A stretch of 64,000 nucleotides of DNA from JALYNX01 sp035292605 (GTDB lineage Bacteria > Actinomycetota > Acidimicrobiia > Spongiisociales > ZC4RG35), in assembly GCA_035292605.1 (NCBI GenBank), contig DATDPT010000155.1, positions 1-64,000 on the forward strand. The letters run 5' to 3'. Below the pieces are notes generated by a model that was given only the letters and a program-made list of their open reading frames with translations, searched no databases and had not been told where the DNA came from. Of the stretch, positions 13,955 to 22,440 are shown one piece after another; position 1 is the first letter of the stretch, and each line of letters starts with the position of its first letter. The translations under genes and the position numbers were made by a program.

Positions 13955-14592
13955 TCCGGGAACGCCTCGATGGATCCTGTGAACGTCAACGCCCAGTCGG
14001 ACTCACTGACAATCACGATCAGTGGGCCCTCTGCGAGGTCGTTGTCGTTGATCTCTCGGTGGTCGTCGAGACGGGCCCAGTAGGCGTGGCCGCCGGCTTC
14101 GACTGGAGTGACCCGATATCGACCAGGAGCGATGTCAACTCCGACCAGGTAGGTGCCCTCCGTGAACCCCGAAGCGATGGGGTCGAGCACAGGGAGGTAT
14201 TGGATCGAGATCATTTCACCGTTGACCTCGATGTAGGCGTCGGACTCAAGAACGTTGACCAGGCCCAGACCATTGTCGTAGACGCCGTCGTTGTCGATGA
14301 TCTCAACGGCATCGTCGAGACGTGCCCAGTACCCGGCAACCCGGTAAACGCCGGGCTCGACCTCTGATCCGACCACCCAAACCCCACTCGAGATCGTCGG
14401 GATCGTGGTGGTGGTTGTGGGCGGCAGTGTTGTCGTGGTCGGCGGTGGAACAGTCGTTGTCGTCGAAGCTTCCGAGGAGCTGGTGGTAACAGCCCCAGTC
14501 GTGCTCGTTGTGCTGGTGTCGTCAGTCTCGGTGGCCACGGCGCAGGCACCGACAGCAGCGGCGATGAGAGCAACGAGGATGCCTCGTCTCAT
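13951..14592 (-). CDS. lipoprotein with a duplicated domain
   Basis: A 213-residue lipoprotein: MRRGILVALIAAAVGACAV signal with lipobox cysteine, then a Thr/Pro-rich linker to about residue 65. Two copies of one domain follow, each with the pattern VG-x-(E/D)-(V/I)-x-PG-x-YRV, YWARLDD and a SD-x-(A/Y)-x-x-x-(F/V)-(N/T)G ending (about residues 72-135 and 145-205). ATG 14592 is preferred because AAAGGA precedes it. It is surface-exposed; the function is unknown. It is followed by the frameshifted lipoprotein in an ATGA overlap. Confidence 0.8.
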   Translation of the reverse strand: MRRGILVALIAAAVGACAVATETDDTSTTSTTGAVTTSSSEASTTTTVPPPTTTTLPPTTTTTIPTISSGVWVVGSEVEPGVYRVAGYWARLDDAVEIIDNDGVYDNGLGLVNVLESDAYIEVNGEMISIQYLPVLDPIASGFTEGTYLVGVDIAPGRYRVTPVEAGGHAYWARLDDHREINDNDLAEGPLIVIVSESDWALTFTGSIEAFPE

Positions 14593-14744
14593 CTTGGTCC
14601 TTTCGTCTCCGCCGACGACCATTGGACCTTAACGGTCAGCTGACGGCATCCCTAGTAGCAGATCACCCGACCAGCACTGGAAGGAAATGTGGAAGCGATG
14701 GAATCCAAGGGAGCATGGCCCCGTCGAGGCCGGGGTGAGGGTTC

Positions 14745-15236
14745 TTAGGGCCCGAGGATGAAACGGGGGCCTTCGGCCTGAAGCATTTGGAATGGATTCT
14801 GGTAGTTGATGCCGAGCGCTTCGCATGCGTTGGGTATTGGGATTCTCTTCCGGGCGTCGGGGTGTGAAGCCTCGTGAGTCACGATCTGCTGGCCGTGAGC
14901 GAGAGCTTCGGCGACGAGGTAGTAGTCCGCTCCGTTGAGGAAGGTCGCTACGGCCGCCTGGTCGTATCCCGCTCCGTTGGCCCAATGACTCACCGTGCCG
15001 AGAGTTGCGACGGTTGCCGGGTCGGGCTGGATGAAGAATTCACCGTGGTGATTCTGGGCCCATGTGGCAAGCTCGTCACTGCCTGCGATCAGCTCGACTC
15101 GAACCCGGTCGACGCTGAAGACCTGTCCGTTCCCGTTCTCTCGGTCGATCCAATCCCAGAATGCGGGAACTACCGCAAAGGGGTAGTGGTCGTTCTTGGC
15201 TTGGATAAACACGTTGGCGTCGAGGAGATATGCCAT
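14745..15236 (-). CDS. DUF4411 family PIN-like protein (toxin candidate)
   Basis: A 163-residue protein beginning MAYLLDANVFIQAKNDHYPF, the N-terminal signature of DUF4411, which resembles PIN-domain RNases. Acidic residues typical of the PIN fold are visible (D6, the DxxR/ELIAGSDEL region, and NGADYYLVAEA). DUF4411 genes are commonly paired with an HTH/ImmA-type gene. Here it follows the ImmA-like gene with a 1-base TGATG overlap. Toxin activity is inferred from family and context only. Confidence 0.8.
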   Translation of the reverse strand: MAYLLDANVFIQAKNDHYPFAVVPAFWDWIDRENGNGQVFSVDRVRVELIAGSDELATWAQNHHGEFFIQPDPATVATLGTVSHWANGAGYDQAAVATFLNGADYYLVAEALAHGQQIVTHEASHPDARKRIPIPNACEALGINYQNPFQMLQAEGPRFILGP

Positions 15237-16381
15237 CAGACGACTCCGAGCTTCTCGCCCATCTCGGCAAAGGTGGAGGTCTTCCTTACGCCGAGGAGGT
15301 GGAAGGCCTCGCTATAGGTAGTGCGCCCTTCGAGGGTGTCAGCGATCACCGCTCTGGCGAAGGTCTTACTGACACGACGAGGCTGGGTGTTGTAGAAGTT
15401 GCCGCCATCCCCGCCACCTTCGTCGGACAAGGAGAGCACCCGATCGAGTTCTTCTTCATATGCCGTTCGGAAGGCAGCCCACTCGAGAAAACCGGCTTCA
15501 TAGACCCTTCGAAGGATGACGAGGGTGCTCACCTTGAAAATGCGTGCGAGTCGATTCAGTTCGTCGGTCAACTCCTCCTCGGGCTGATATCGACCCACGA
15601 TCTCGTCGAGCGGGACCAAGAACTCGGCGGCGACTTCGTTACACCACGTCTCGACATCGCCAACAAATGGCCGTCCGAGGTTCACGTTGTCCAAACCGGA
15701 TCGGCCAAGCCAGATGTGGGCCAGCTCGTGGGCGAGGGTGAATACCTGAGCAGCCTTGGTATCCGCCCCGTTCACGAAAACGGTGGGGGCGAGAGGATCG
15801 ACCAGGGCGAAACCCCGGAATTCTCTTGGATTGAGCTTGCGTCGGGTGTTGCTTCCGACCACCCCGTTGACCATGACAAGGCACCCGATTTCCTCGGCGT
15901 TGTCGCTCAACCGTCGAAACGCATCGCTCCAGGTGTTGCCTCTCTGCTCGAGCCCAAACCCGAGGGCAGCCCGCATCTGGGTGGCCCCTTCGACCGGCGG
16001 CGTGTTGGTCGTGAAGGCCTCGACGAAACCAAGGGGATTGAACCCGACGGCCTCGGCGTAGAGGCGATACCACTCCTGGCGCTGCTGACACTGGTAGATG
16101 GTGTCGAGGAGATCAGGAGTCGGACGTCGGGCGGCGGCAGTCATCCTCCGAAAATCCCGGATCGGGAGCGGCTCCTCGGGTGGCTCGGCGAGGAAGAAGT
16201 ATCCGACCGGGGTAGCCGTGGCCTGGGCGAAGTTCTCGAGCTGTCGGAGCGTTGGCTGCCGCTCACCCGCCAGCCAATCGACGAACTGGGGAAAGCGGTC
16301 TCTTAGCTCCCCCTCATCGATTCGGGACCGCTCGGCTGCCCAAGCGATCAGCTCGGTCGGCACGTCCACTCGAACAACCAC
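15236..16381 (-). CDS. ImmA/IrrE family metallopeptidase with N-terminal HTH-like region
   Basis: A 381-residue protein. Residues 1-70 resemble an XRE-type antitoxin region (SRIDEGELRDRFPQFVDWLAGERQPTLRQLENFAQ). The centre contains VFTLAHELAHIWLG, the HExxH zinc motif of ImmA/IrrE peptidases, with a downstream WCNEVAAEFLVP helix supplying the third ligand. Such proteins cleave or derepress regulators, and in pairs with DUF4411 they probably act as antitoxin or regulator. It is co-transcribed with the DUF4411 gene. Confidence 0.85.
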   Translation of the reverse strand: MVVRVDVPTELIAWAAERSRIDEGELRDRFPQFVDWLAGERQPTLRQLENFAQATATPVGYFFLAEPPEEPLPIRDFRRMTAAARRPTPDLLDTIYQCQQRQEWYRLYAEAVGFNPLGFVEAFTTNTPPVEGATQMRAALGFGLEQRGNTWSDAFRRLSDNAEEIGCLVMVNGVVGSNTRRKLNPREFRGFALVDPLAPTVFVNGADTKAAQVFTLAHELAHIWLGRSGLDNVNLGRPFVGDVETWCNEVAAEFLVPLDEIVGRYQPEEELTDELNRLARIFKVSTLVILRRVYEAGFLEWAAFRTAYEEELDRVLSLSDEGGGDGGNFYNTQPRRVSKTFARAVIADTLEGRTTYSEAFHLLGVRKTSTFAEMGEKLGVV

Positions 16382-16474
16382 TGTGTCATTCTTGCCGACG
16401 AAACGCAGAGGGGGGCGACTCCGCCCCTAGCGAGCCACCCCGGAGCTAGATGGCTGGAGGTCCGGTGTGTGGTG

Positions 16475-16937
16475 TCAGCGCTGCCGGCGGGCGGTGGAGA
16501 TCACGGATCCGGCCGTCATCGCCGCAGCAGTCAGATCCGCCGAGCTTGCCCGAGACTTGAGCTGGTCGGTGGTGAAGAACTCGATCTCGGCCAATCTGAA
16601 GTCTGAATGCCGGCGCCCCAGTCAGGTCAGCGACCTGAACTCTCAGCTGACCGCCGCCAGCTCGGCCTACCCCCTGTGCATGGAGAATGGGCATTGTCTG
16701 CAGCTGAAGCGCTCGTTGGGCTGCGGTGGCGGATGCAGCAGGACTGGCGGCCGACGATTTGGCATGGGCGGAAAGGCGAGCGGTGTATACGACGTAGGCG
16801 ATCGTCACAAGAACCAAGGCGATTGTGGGGCCGACTTGCCACCACTGCTCTTCGTTCAAACCTAGAAACTCCTCCACCAGCCACCGTACCTCATCGAGTG
16901 CTCTCGTCTCGAGCGTCGGTGCCGTTTCCGGTGCCAC
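16475..16937 (-). pseudogene. membrane-anchored protein gene, frameshifted
   Basis: From ATG 16937 one frame gives an N-terminal segment with a transmembrane helix (VGPTIALVLVTIAYVVYTARL) and reads sensibly to about ...LRVQVADLTGAPAFRL (near 16605-16615). It then becomes nonsense. Another frame takes over with AEIEFFTTDQLKSRASSADL and stops at 16475. A one-base indel is therefore likely. The intact product would be about 153 residues, a small membrane-anchored protein of unknown role. Confidence 0.55.
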
Positions 16938-16993
16938 TCAACAGCCTCGACGCAGGGAACGGACGGAAACAGATCGACATGGAGAGTGACGAC

Positions 16994-17053
16994 ATTCCCC
17001 TATTTGGTGGTTCTTTGGGCATGAATTGGGATGGACCGGAAGCAACGGTGACT
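16994..17053 (+). repeat. dif-flanking repeat, partial copy 3
   Basis: ATTCCC, TTTGGTG, TTCTT and GGGCATG blocks occur in the same order as in 13283-13316 (copy 2), shortly before the third dif-like core. GTCGGACAGGAGAACCA is absent. It is a diverged and shortened copy of the sequence next to the left arm of dif. Confidence 0.55.
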
Positions 17054-17081
17054 TCTATATACCTTCCACGTTATGTCAACT
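17054..17081 (+). repeat. dif-like right junction (attR of element B)
   Basis: Core TCCACG and right arm TTATGTCAACT match the complete site at 13362 in 16 of 17 positions, and similarity continues about 20 bp further (TTGG...GGGAGCT). The left arm, TCTATATACCT, is unrelated to TTGACCCATAA. This is the mirror image of the hybrid at 5113, as expected for the far junction of an Xer-integrated element. Confidence 0.7.
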
Positions 17082-17130
17082 TGGTTGAATGGGAGCTCAA
17101 TGGTGTCGATCTGGAAACAAAGCTAAGCCC

Positions 17131-18114
17131 CTACCCCAGCGCCGGGTCCTCACAGCTGCCGGCACTGATCCCGGGCAAGGGATTGAAGAAACGGGGCTCG
17201 TCTACATAGCCGGCGCCCACATCATCGGCTTGGAGATAGGCCTGGATCGCGTCGGCGAGAGCGAGCGATGCGGTCTCGACGTACTCACGAGTGGCGATCA
17301 TCTCTGCTTCGCTGGGACTGGAGACATAGGCCAGTTCCGCCAGCACGGACACCGTTTCGGGAAGCCGTACCATCCCGTAGGCGTCCTCTCCGTTGCTGTT
17401 GATCACCTGGAGTACACCGGAGTCGGGCGCCGCCGACCACTGGACGTCTTCTATGTGAGACAGGGCATCGACCACATGCTCCCAGATCAGCCCGCCCAGG
17501 CGTCGTGAGCGCTCGGAATCGCTCTGGATGAAGATCTCGGTGCCTGGAGCGGTTGACGGCCCCGGTGTTGGCGCATTGTGATGGATCGAGACCATGATCT
17601 TGGCACCGAGGTCGTCGGCGAGTTGGGACCTCACCCCGATGCGGACCGCATAATCGGCGGTGCGGGTCAGGATCACCGATATCCCCCTTTCCACGAGCAG
17701 ACGCTCGGTGGCGAGGGCCAGAGTCAGGTTGGCGTCGGCCTCTCTCAGGCCATTGGAGCCGACCGCCCCCGAGTCGATCGAGCCGCCATGCCCGGGGTCG
17801 AGGACCGCCGTGACCTGACCTACCGGCTCTCCGTTGCCGACCGTGGCCGTGTTGTCGCACGGGGTCCGCACAATGAAGCCGGTGTTGCCTCGATCGAGAA
17901 TCGCCACCACTACCCCGGTTGGCGTGACCAGGGCGCCGGCGGCCAGTTCCTGGAAAGCCGAGGTAGTAGTTGTGGTCTCGACCATTGAGCTGGTCGTGGT
18001 GATCGGGCTGGTCGTGGTCGTGACCAGGGCAAGGGTCGTGGGACTGGTAGAGCCAATGACATCCCCTGTGGCATCAGCGCAAGCCGTGGAGATCGACAGC
18101 ACCGTCAGGGCCAT
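17131..18114 (-). CDS. N-acetylmuramoyl-L-alanine amidase (Amidase_3), lipoprotein
   Basis: A 327-residue secreted amidase. A short hydrophobic signal with lipobox (MALTVLSISTACADA) is followed by a Thr-rich linker. The catalytic domain has zinc-binding AVLDPGHGGSIDSGAVG, the E ligand in GLREADANLTLALA, VSIHHNA, and VLAELAYVSSPSEAEMI. It cleaves the amide bond between MurNAc and the stem peptide. I prefer ATG 18114 because the upstream in-frame extension (to 18255) is low-quality and overlaps a credible gene on the other strand. It is the first chromosomal gene right of the mobile region. Confidence 0.85.
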   Translation of the reverse strand: MALTVLSISTACADATGDVIGSTSPTTLALVTTTTSPITTTSSMVETTTTTSAFQELAAGALVTPTGVVVAILDRGNTGFIVRTPCDNTATVGNGEPVGQVTAVLDPGHGGSIDSGAVGSNGLREADANLTLALATERLLVERGISVILTRTADYAVRIGVRSQLADDLGAKIMVSIHHNAPTPGPSTAPGTEIFIQSDSERSRRLGGLIWEHVVDALSHIEDVQWSAAPDSGVLQVINSNGEDAYGMVRLPETVSVLAELAYVSSPSEAEMIATREYVETASLALADAIQAYLQADDVGAGYVDEPRFFNPLPGISAGSCEDPALG

Positions 18115-18129
18115 CACTACCCTTGCCCC

Positions 18130-18309
18130 GTGTTTGGCCCTCTCAACGGCGCCCGGGTTGCCCTGGTCGGGACTGCTTGTCTCGCGGGTCTGGTCGCTCT
18201 GATTGCCGGGTATCCGGAGGCGAGCGTCGTGCTTTTCGCGGCGGTGGTGGTACATGGTCTGGGATGGCTCTATCTCTATCGTCAGCAGCGGGGCGGTCGC
18301 CCCGGCTGA
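18130..18309 (+). CDS. small two-helix membrane protein (59 aa)
   Basis: GTG start at 18130, product MFGPLNGARVALVGTACLAG followed by LVALIAGYPEASVVLFAAVV and ending YLYRQQRGGRPG. There are two hydrophobic helices with a short turn and a basic C-terminus, a normal inner-membrane hairpin. It is divergent from the amidase (starts 15 bp apart). A perfect hairpin GGGGCG-GT-CGCCCC (18290-18303) overlaps its 3' end and may terminate the converging sugar-mutase transcript. No family is recognised. Confidence 0.5.
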   Translation: MFGPLNGARVALVGTACLAGLVALIAGYPEASVVLFAAVVVHGLGWLYLYRQQRGGRPG

Positions 18310-18315
18310 CCTCGC

Positions 18316-20022
18316 TCAGAATGTAAGCCCCTCCCCCACTTCCTCGGCCATCTCGGCGGCTCGGGCCGTCAGCTGACGGTGTCCCGCGTCGGGATCGGAT
18401 CCAGGATCCCCACGGAGATCGACGTAGACCTTGAGCTTGGGCTCGGTGCCCGAAGGCCGGACCAGGACCCTTCCCTCATCGGTCAACCTGATCTCGATCA
18501 GGTCCTGCTCCCCCAGCCAGATCGGGCGTGCATCGGCGCCGACCCGGTAGTCGGTCACCGACACGACCTCATGACCACCAACGGTGGTCGGGGGCCTCTC
18601 AGCCAGGACTTCGACAGCCCTCCCGATCTCCTCCTGACCGGTGGGGCCGATGCGGCCAATCGAATATTGAGCACTGACCCAAAGGCCCACTTCGTTCCAC
18701 AGGTCGTGGAGCCGGTCCAGAAGTGTCCGTTCCTGGGCTTGCTCCTCTGCGACCAGGTCGCAAAGGACGAGCGCGGCCGAGATGCCGTCCTTGTCCCGGA
18801 CCGTCCTCCCTATCGAGTAGCCGAGGGCCTCCTCGTAACCAAAGGCAATCCGGCCCTCTCCCCTCGCCTCGAGGATGAGCCCGGCATTGATGATCCATTT
18901 GAACCCGGTGAGGGTCACCGCGTGGTGGGCTCCCCGTTTCCGGGCGATCTCACCCAGCATCGGGGAGGAGACCACCGAGTTGACCACTATCGGTGGTTGG
19001 GGATCACGCCAATAACGCAGCACGTAATCTCCCAGAAGCACGCCCAACTCGTTGCCGCTGAGCAATCTCCACTCCCCTGCCGAGGGCACGGCGGCAGCGA
19101 GACGGTCGGCGTCGGGATCATTGGCGATCAACAGGGCAGCCTGTTCCTTCTCCGCCAGGGCAAGGGCCAGGTCGAGTGCGCCCGGTTCTTCCGGGTTGGG
19201 AAAGCTGACCGTCGGGAATCTGCCATCCGGCGCCGCCTGCTCGGGGACCGTGAGGATGCCACTGTGATGGGCCTGGGCGCACAGCCGATTGAGAATCCTG
19301 GCCCCGACACCGTGGAGTGGTGTGTAGACGATCCTGAATTCCGAAGTCTGAGGATTGGGTCTCGACCGGTACACCTCCTCCCGGTAGCTCTCGAAGATCT
19401 CCTCCGGCACCGGTGTCACCAGATCGGAGCTTCCGGCAAAAACCCCTTCGAGCCGGGGAACGTCGACGGCCGGCCCGGCCTCATCGATGGCAGCGGCGAT
19501 CGCAGTGTCCGCCGGAGGGATGATCTGGGCCGCGTTGGATCCGTAGACCTTGTATCCGTTGTCCGCCGGGGGGTTGTGGCTGGCGGTGATCACCACCGCC
19601 GCCGGAGCACCAACATGCTTGGCGGTGTAGGCCACCAGTGGGGTTGGAGTCACCTCGGGGAAGAAACCGACCTGGATTCCCGCTGCCGCCAGGACACCGG
19701 CCACGTCTTCGGCAAATTGCCGGCTCGAAGGCCGGGCATCGAACCCCAGGATCACAGGGGCATCGGGTAGCCCCCCGCCCTGTTCTATCAGGTAATCGGC
19801 GAGCCCGCGGGTCGTCTTGATCACCACGGCTCGATTCATCCGGTTCGAGCCAGGCCCCACTTCGCCTCGAATCCCCGCCGTGCCGAAGCTGAGCGTCCCG
19901 CCCATCGCTCTCTCCAGGGCGGATAGATCCCCGGAGTCGATCATCCTTTGCAGGGCGGCGGACGTCTCCGGATCGGGGTCACCGGCGATCCAGGCGCGTG
20001 CTGCCTCGAGGATGTCAGTCAC
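18316..20022 (-). CDS. phosphoglucomutase/phosphomannomutase family protein
   Basis: A 568-residue alpha-D-phosphohexomutase. Motifs in order: GTAGIRGEVGPGSNRMN (N-terminal), catalytic serine loop VVITASHNPPADNGYKVYG (about residue 145), metal loop LLIANDPDADRLAAAV, sugar loop GYEEALGYSIG, and phosphate loop VRPSGTEPKLKVYV. The length and loops match the PgcA-type branch. It interconverts sugar 1- and 6-phosphates, feeding envelope sugars. It is followed by galE upstream in the same orientation. Confidence 0.93.
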   Translation of the reverse strand: MTDILEAARAWIAGDPDPETSAALQRMIDSGDLSALERAMGGTLSFGTAGIRGEVGPGSNRMNRAVVIKTTRGLADYLIEQGGGLPDAPVILGFDARPSSRQFAEDVAGVLAAAGIQVGFFPEVTPTPLVAYTAKHVGAPAAVVITASHNPPADNGYKVYGSNAAQIIPPADTAIAAAIDEAGPAVDVPRLEGVFAGSSDLVTPVPEEIFESYREEVYRSRPNPQTSEFRIVYTPLHGVGARILNRLCAQAHHSGILTVPEQAAPDGRFPTVSFPNPEEPGALDLALALAEKEQAALLIANDPDADRLAAAVPSAGEWRLLSGNELGVLLGDYVLRYWRDPQPPIVVNSVVSSPMLGEIARKRGAHHAVTLTGFKWIINAGLILEARGEGRIAFGYEEALGYSIGRTVRDKDGISAALVLCDLVAEEQAQERTLLDRLHDLWNEVGLWVSAQYSIGRIGPTGQEEIGRAVEVLAERPPTTVGGHEVVSVTDYRVGADARPIWLGEQDLIEIRLTDEGRVLVRPSGTEPKLKVYVDLRGDPGSDPDAGHRQLTARAAEMAEEVGEGLTF

Positions 20023-20041
20023 AGGGCGAGGCTACCGATGG

Positions 20042-21040
20042 TCAGCGAGGTTGCTGCTGCCACCGCCAGGAATCGGCGCACATCTCGGCCAGATCCCTGG
20101 TCGTCTTCCAACCCAGCTCCACGCCGGCCTTGGACACGTCCGCATAGCTGGAGGCAACGTCGCCGGGCCGGCGGTTGGCGATCTCATAGGGAATCGGCCT
20201 TCCCGACTCCTGCTCGTAGGTTCTAATCACTTCGAGGACGCTGTGGCCCTCCCCTGTGCCCAGGTTGTAGGTGAATACCCCGCTTTCCTCGCCATGACGA
20301 TCGAGGGCGCGGACGTGGCCTTCGGCAAGGTCGACGACATGGATGAAGTCCCGCACGCCGGTTCCGTCAGGCGTGGGGTAGTCGTTGCCGAAGACACGCA
20401 CCCTGGGGAGAAGCCCGGCTGCCACCCGGGCCACATAAGGCATCAGGTTGCTGGGTTCTCCCGCCGGGTCTTCCCCGATCAACCCGGACGGGTGCGCCCC
20501 CACCGGGTTGAAATAGCGGAGCAAGGAGACCGACCAATCCGGATTGGCCCGTTGCAGGTCACGGAGGACCTGTTCCATCATGATCTTGGTCCACCCGTAC
20601 GGGTTGACCGCGATCCCGGTCGGCATCGATTCGAGCAAGGGAAGCTCGACTGGGTCTCCGTATACCGTTGCCGACGAGCTGAACACGAGACATCTGACGT
20701 CGTATTCGAGCAGGGTCTCGACCAGCGCGATGGTCCCTCCGACGTTGTTGTCGTAATAGAGGAGGGGCTGCTCGACGGATTCGCCGACGGCCTTGAGAGC
20801 CGCAAAATGCAGGCAGGCGTCGAATCCCCGGCTCACCACTTTCCTCATCGCATCGTGGTCCCTGATGTCAGCCTTCACGAACTCGGGTTTGGTGCCGGCT
20901 ATCTGGCCGATGCGAGCGATCACCGAGGGATGTGAATTGGACAGGTTGTCGACGATCACCGGCTCGTGGCCGGCCCCGATGAGGGATATGGCGGTGTGGC
21001 TGCCGATGAACCCGGCGCCCCCGGTGACTAGTACGCGCAT
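20042..21040 (-). CDS. galE: UDP-glucose 4-epimerase
   Basis: A 332-residue extended short-chain dehydrogenase. The Rossmann motif is VLVTGGAGFIGSHTA; the catalytic region is VFSSSATVYG with NPYGWTKIMME (Y-x3-K). YFNPVGAHPSGLIGEDP and RDFIHVVDLAEGHV are typical of GalE. It interconverts UDP-glucose and UDP-galactose for cell-surface polysaccharides. The length is typical. It is adjacent to the hexomutase, consistent with a nucleotide-sugar role. Confidence 0.95.
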   Translation of the reverse strand: MRVLVTGGAGFIGSHTAISLIGAGHEPVIVDNLSNSHPSVIARIGQIAGTKPEFVKADIRDHDAMRKVVSRGFDACLHFAALKAVGESVEQPLLYYDNNVGGTIALVETLLEYDVRCLVFSSSATVYGDPVELPLLESMPTGIAVNPYGWTKIMMEQVLRDLQRANPDWSVSLLRYFNPVGAHPSGLIGEDPAGEPSNLMPYVARVAAGLLPRVRVFGNDYPTPDGTGVRDFIHVVDLAEGHVRALDRHGEESGVFTYNLGTGEGHSVLEVIRTYEQESGRPIPYEIANRRPGDVASSYADVSKAGVELGWKTTRDLAEMCADSWRWQQQPR

Positions 21041-21066
21041 GACTTGAGGTTAGAGGCCAGCCGTGA

Positions 21067-22164
21067 TCAGGCCGTCGGAACCGAGAGGACGAAGCTCGAC
21101 CAACCGTCCTCGTAGCGATAGGTGAGGTCGCCTCCCATGAGACGGGCCAGCCGACGCGCCACCGTCAGGCCAAGACCAACAGAGTTCGGATGGGCGCCTC
21201 GACTCCCCATTTCGAAGGCTTTGAAGATCCGCTCCACGTCGGAGTCGGAAATGGCTACTCCGGAGTCCCTGATCTTCACCTCGATCCGATCACCGACTTT
21301 GGTCAGTGCCACGCTCACCGTCGGTCCTCCGTGGCGCAGGGCATTCGAAACCAGGTTCTTCAGGATCTGGCGGGTTCGCCTCGGGTCGGCTCGCACCTGT
21401 GACGAGGCATCGAACACCTGGAGGTCGATGGGATGGTCCTCCACTTCGAGCACCCGCTCGATCTCCTTGACCACGTCGAACACCTCAGGATGGACACTGA
21501 CCCCATTCAGATCGTCCCCATATGCGACCAGGAGATCCTCGATCAGCCATGAGGCGTCGTCGGCCTGGCGAGCGATCATCTGTGCCATCTCACGGCGATC
21601 CTCATCGGTGAACGAGTCGTAGTTGTTGGCGAGCTCCTGACCGAGCCCCAGCATCGCAGCGATCGGGTTTCTCAACTCGTGGGACACCGTGGCAATGAAC
21701 TCGTCTTTGGCCTTCTGGGCTTCGATCTTGTCCGTCACGTCGACCAAGGAGCCTTCGTAGAACATGACCTCCCCCGCCTCGTCACGGATGGCTCTCGCCG
21801 AGTCTCGAGCCCAAATCGTGGTCCCGTCCGGTCTTCTCAGCTCGATGTCGAAGTCGTAGACGACGCCGGTTGCACCGATCTCCTCGATCCAGCGCAGACG
21901 TCGCTCCGGGCTCACATATACGCTCTCGACCGATGCCACCTCGCTCTTCAGCTCGTCGACCGTCCCATATCCGAGAAGGGTCGCCAAGGCCGGATTGGCC
22001 GCCACCAACTCGCCGTTGAGAGCGCTCCGATAGAAAGCGACAGGCATGCGCTTGAAGAAAGCGTTCAGGTCACCGACGTCGATCGAGTCGCGGACGATTT
22101 CCTCCCTGGGCTTGGCCCCGCTGCGAATCTTGGCCCTTGTCCCCCGGACACTATTCCCATTCAA
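21067..22164 (-). CDS. PAS domain sensor histidine kinase
   Basis: A 365-residue protein without transmembrane helices. A PAS domain occupies about residues 32-150 (FFKRMPVAFYRSALNGELVAANPALATLLGY, then the PAC end MFYEGSLVDVTDKIEAQ). The histidine phosphoacceptor is VSHELRNPIAAM. The ATP-binding domain has QILKNLVSNALRHG, IRDSGVAIS and GLGLTVARRLARLMGG. No response regulator is adjacent, so it is an orphan kinase. A cytoplasmic signal is likely. Confidence 0.9.
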   Translation of the reverse strand: MNGNSVRGTRAKIRSGAKPREEIVRDSIDVGDLNAFFKRMPVAFYRSALNGELVAANPALATLLGYGTVDELKSEVASVESVYVSPERRLRWIEEIGATGVVYDFDIELRRPDGTTIWARDSARAIRDEAGEVMFYEGSLVDVTDKIEAQKAKDEFIATVSHELRNPIAAMLGLGQELANNYDSFTDEDRREMAQMIARQADDASWLIEDLLVAYGDDLNGVSVHPEVFDVVKEIERVLEVEDHPIDLQVFDASSQVRADPRRTRQILKNLVSNALRHGGPTVSVALTKVGDRIEVKIRDSGVAISDSDVERIFKAFEMGSRGAHPNSVGLGLTVARRLARLMGGDLTYRYEDGWSSFVLSVPTA

Positions 22165-22236
22165 TCTTCGTCACTTCCGGCGACTTCTCGCAATCGAGAT
22201 CGAGCCCTGTGGAGTGCGCTTGTAGCGTGAGCCGGC

Positions 22237-22440
22237 ATGCGACAGCTGGTCGACTATGTCGTGATCGGTGCCGGTTCGGCTGGATGTGTGGTCGCCGAGG
22301 AGCTGTCAAGTCGTCACAGCGTCGCCCTCATCGAAGCCGGCCGCAGCGATCGGGCGCTGGAGGTGGCGATTCCGGCCGCGTTCTACAAGTTGTTCAAGAC
22401 CGAGCGCTATTGGGCATACGAGTCGGAGCCCGAACCGTCG
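22237..22440 (+). pseudogene. GMC oxidoreductase, N-terminal fragment
   Basis: About 66 residues of a GMC (choline/glucose dehydrogenase type) flavoprotein: VDYVVIGAGSAGCVVAEELS (FAD-binding GxGxxG), then SVALIEAGRSDRALEVAIP and FYKLFKTERYWAYESEPEP. Full-length relatives have over 500 residues. After about 22440 the sequence continues as the antisense of rnhB. The rest of the gene has been lost, probably by a deletion that joined it to the 3' end of rnhB. Confidence 0.75.

Larger units (their letters stand above)
13390..17053 (+). mobile_element. element B: second dif-integrated element
   Basis: About 3.7 kb between the complete dif at 13362 and the hybrid site at 17054. All recognisable genes are on the minus strand: two Thr-rich lipoproteins (one frameshifted), a DUF4411 PIN-like protein, an ImmA/IrrE-like protein and a frameshifted membrane protein. 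No recombinase is encoded. GC content is closer to the host than in element A, and the pseudogenes suggest an older insertion. 13390-13521 holds no gene. Confidence 0.6.

Noticed and set aside
15230..16306. Long plus-strand frame antisense to the ImmA-like gene
   Set aside because: No domain features; the opposite strand carries HELAH and an HTH-like region.
18379..19770. 463-codon frame antisense to the hexomutase gene
   Set aside because: Antisense shadow; the mutase has every catalytic loop.
19817..20935. 372-codon frame antisense to galE
   Set aside because: Antisense shadow with composition unlike protein; galE is complete.
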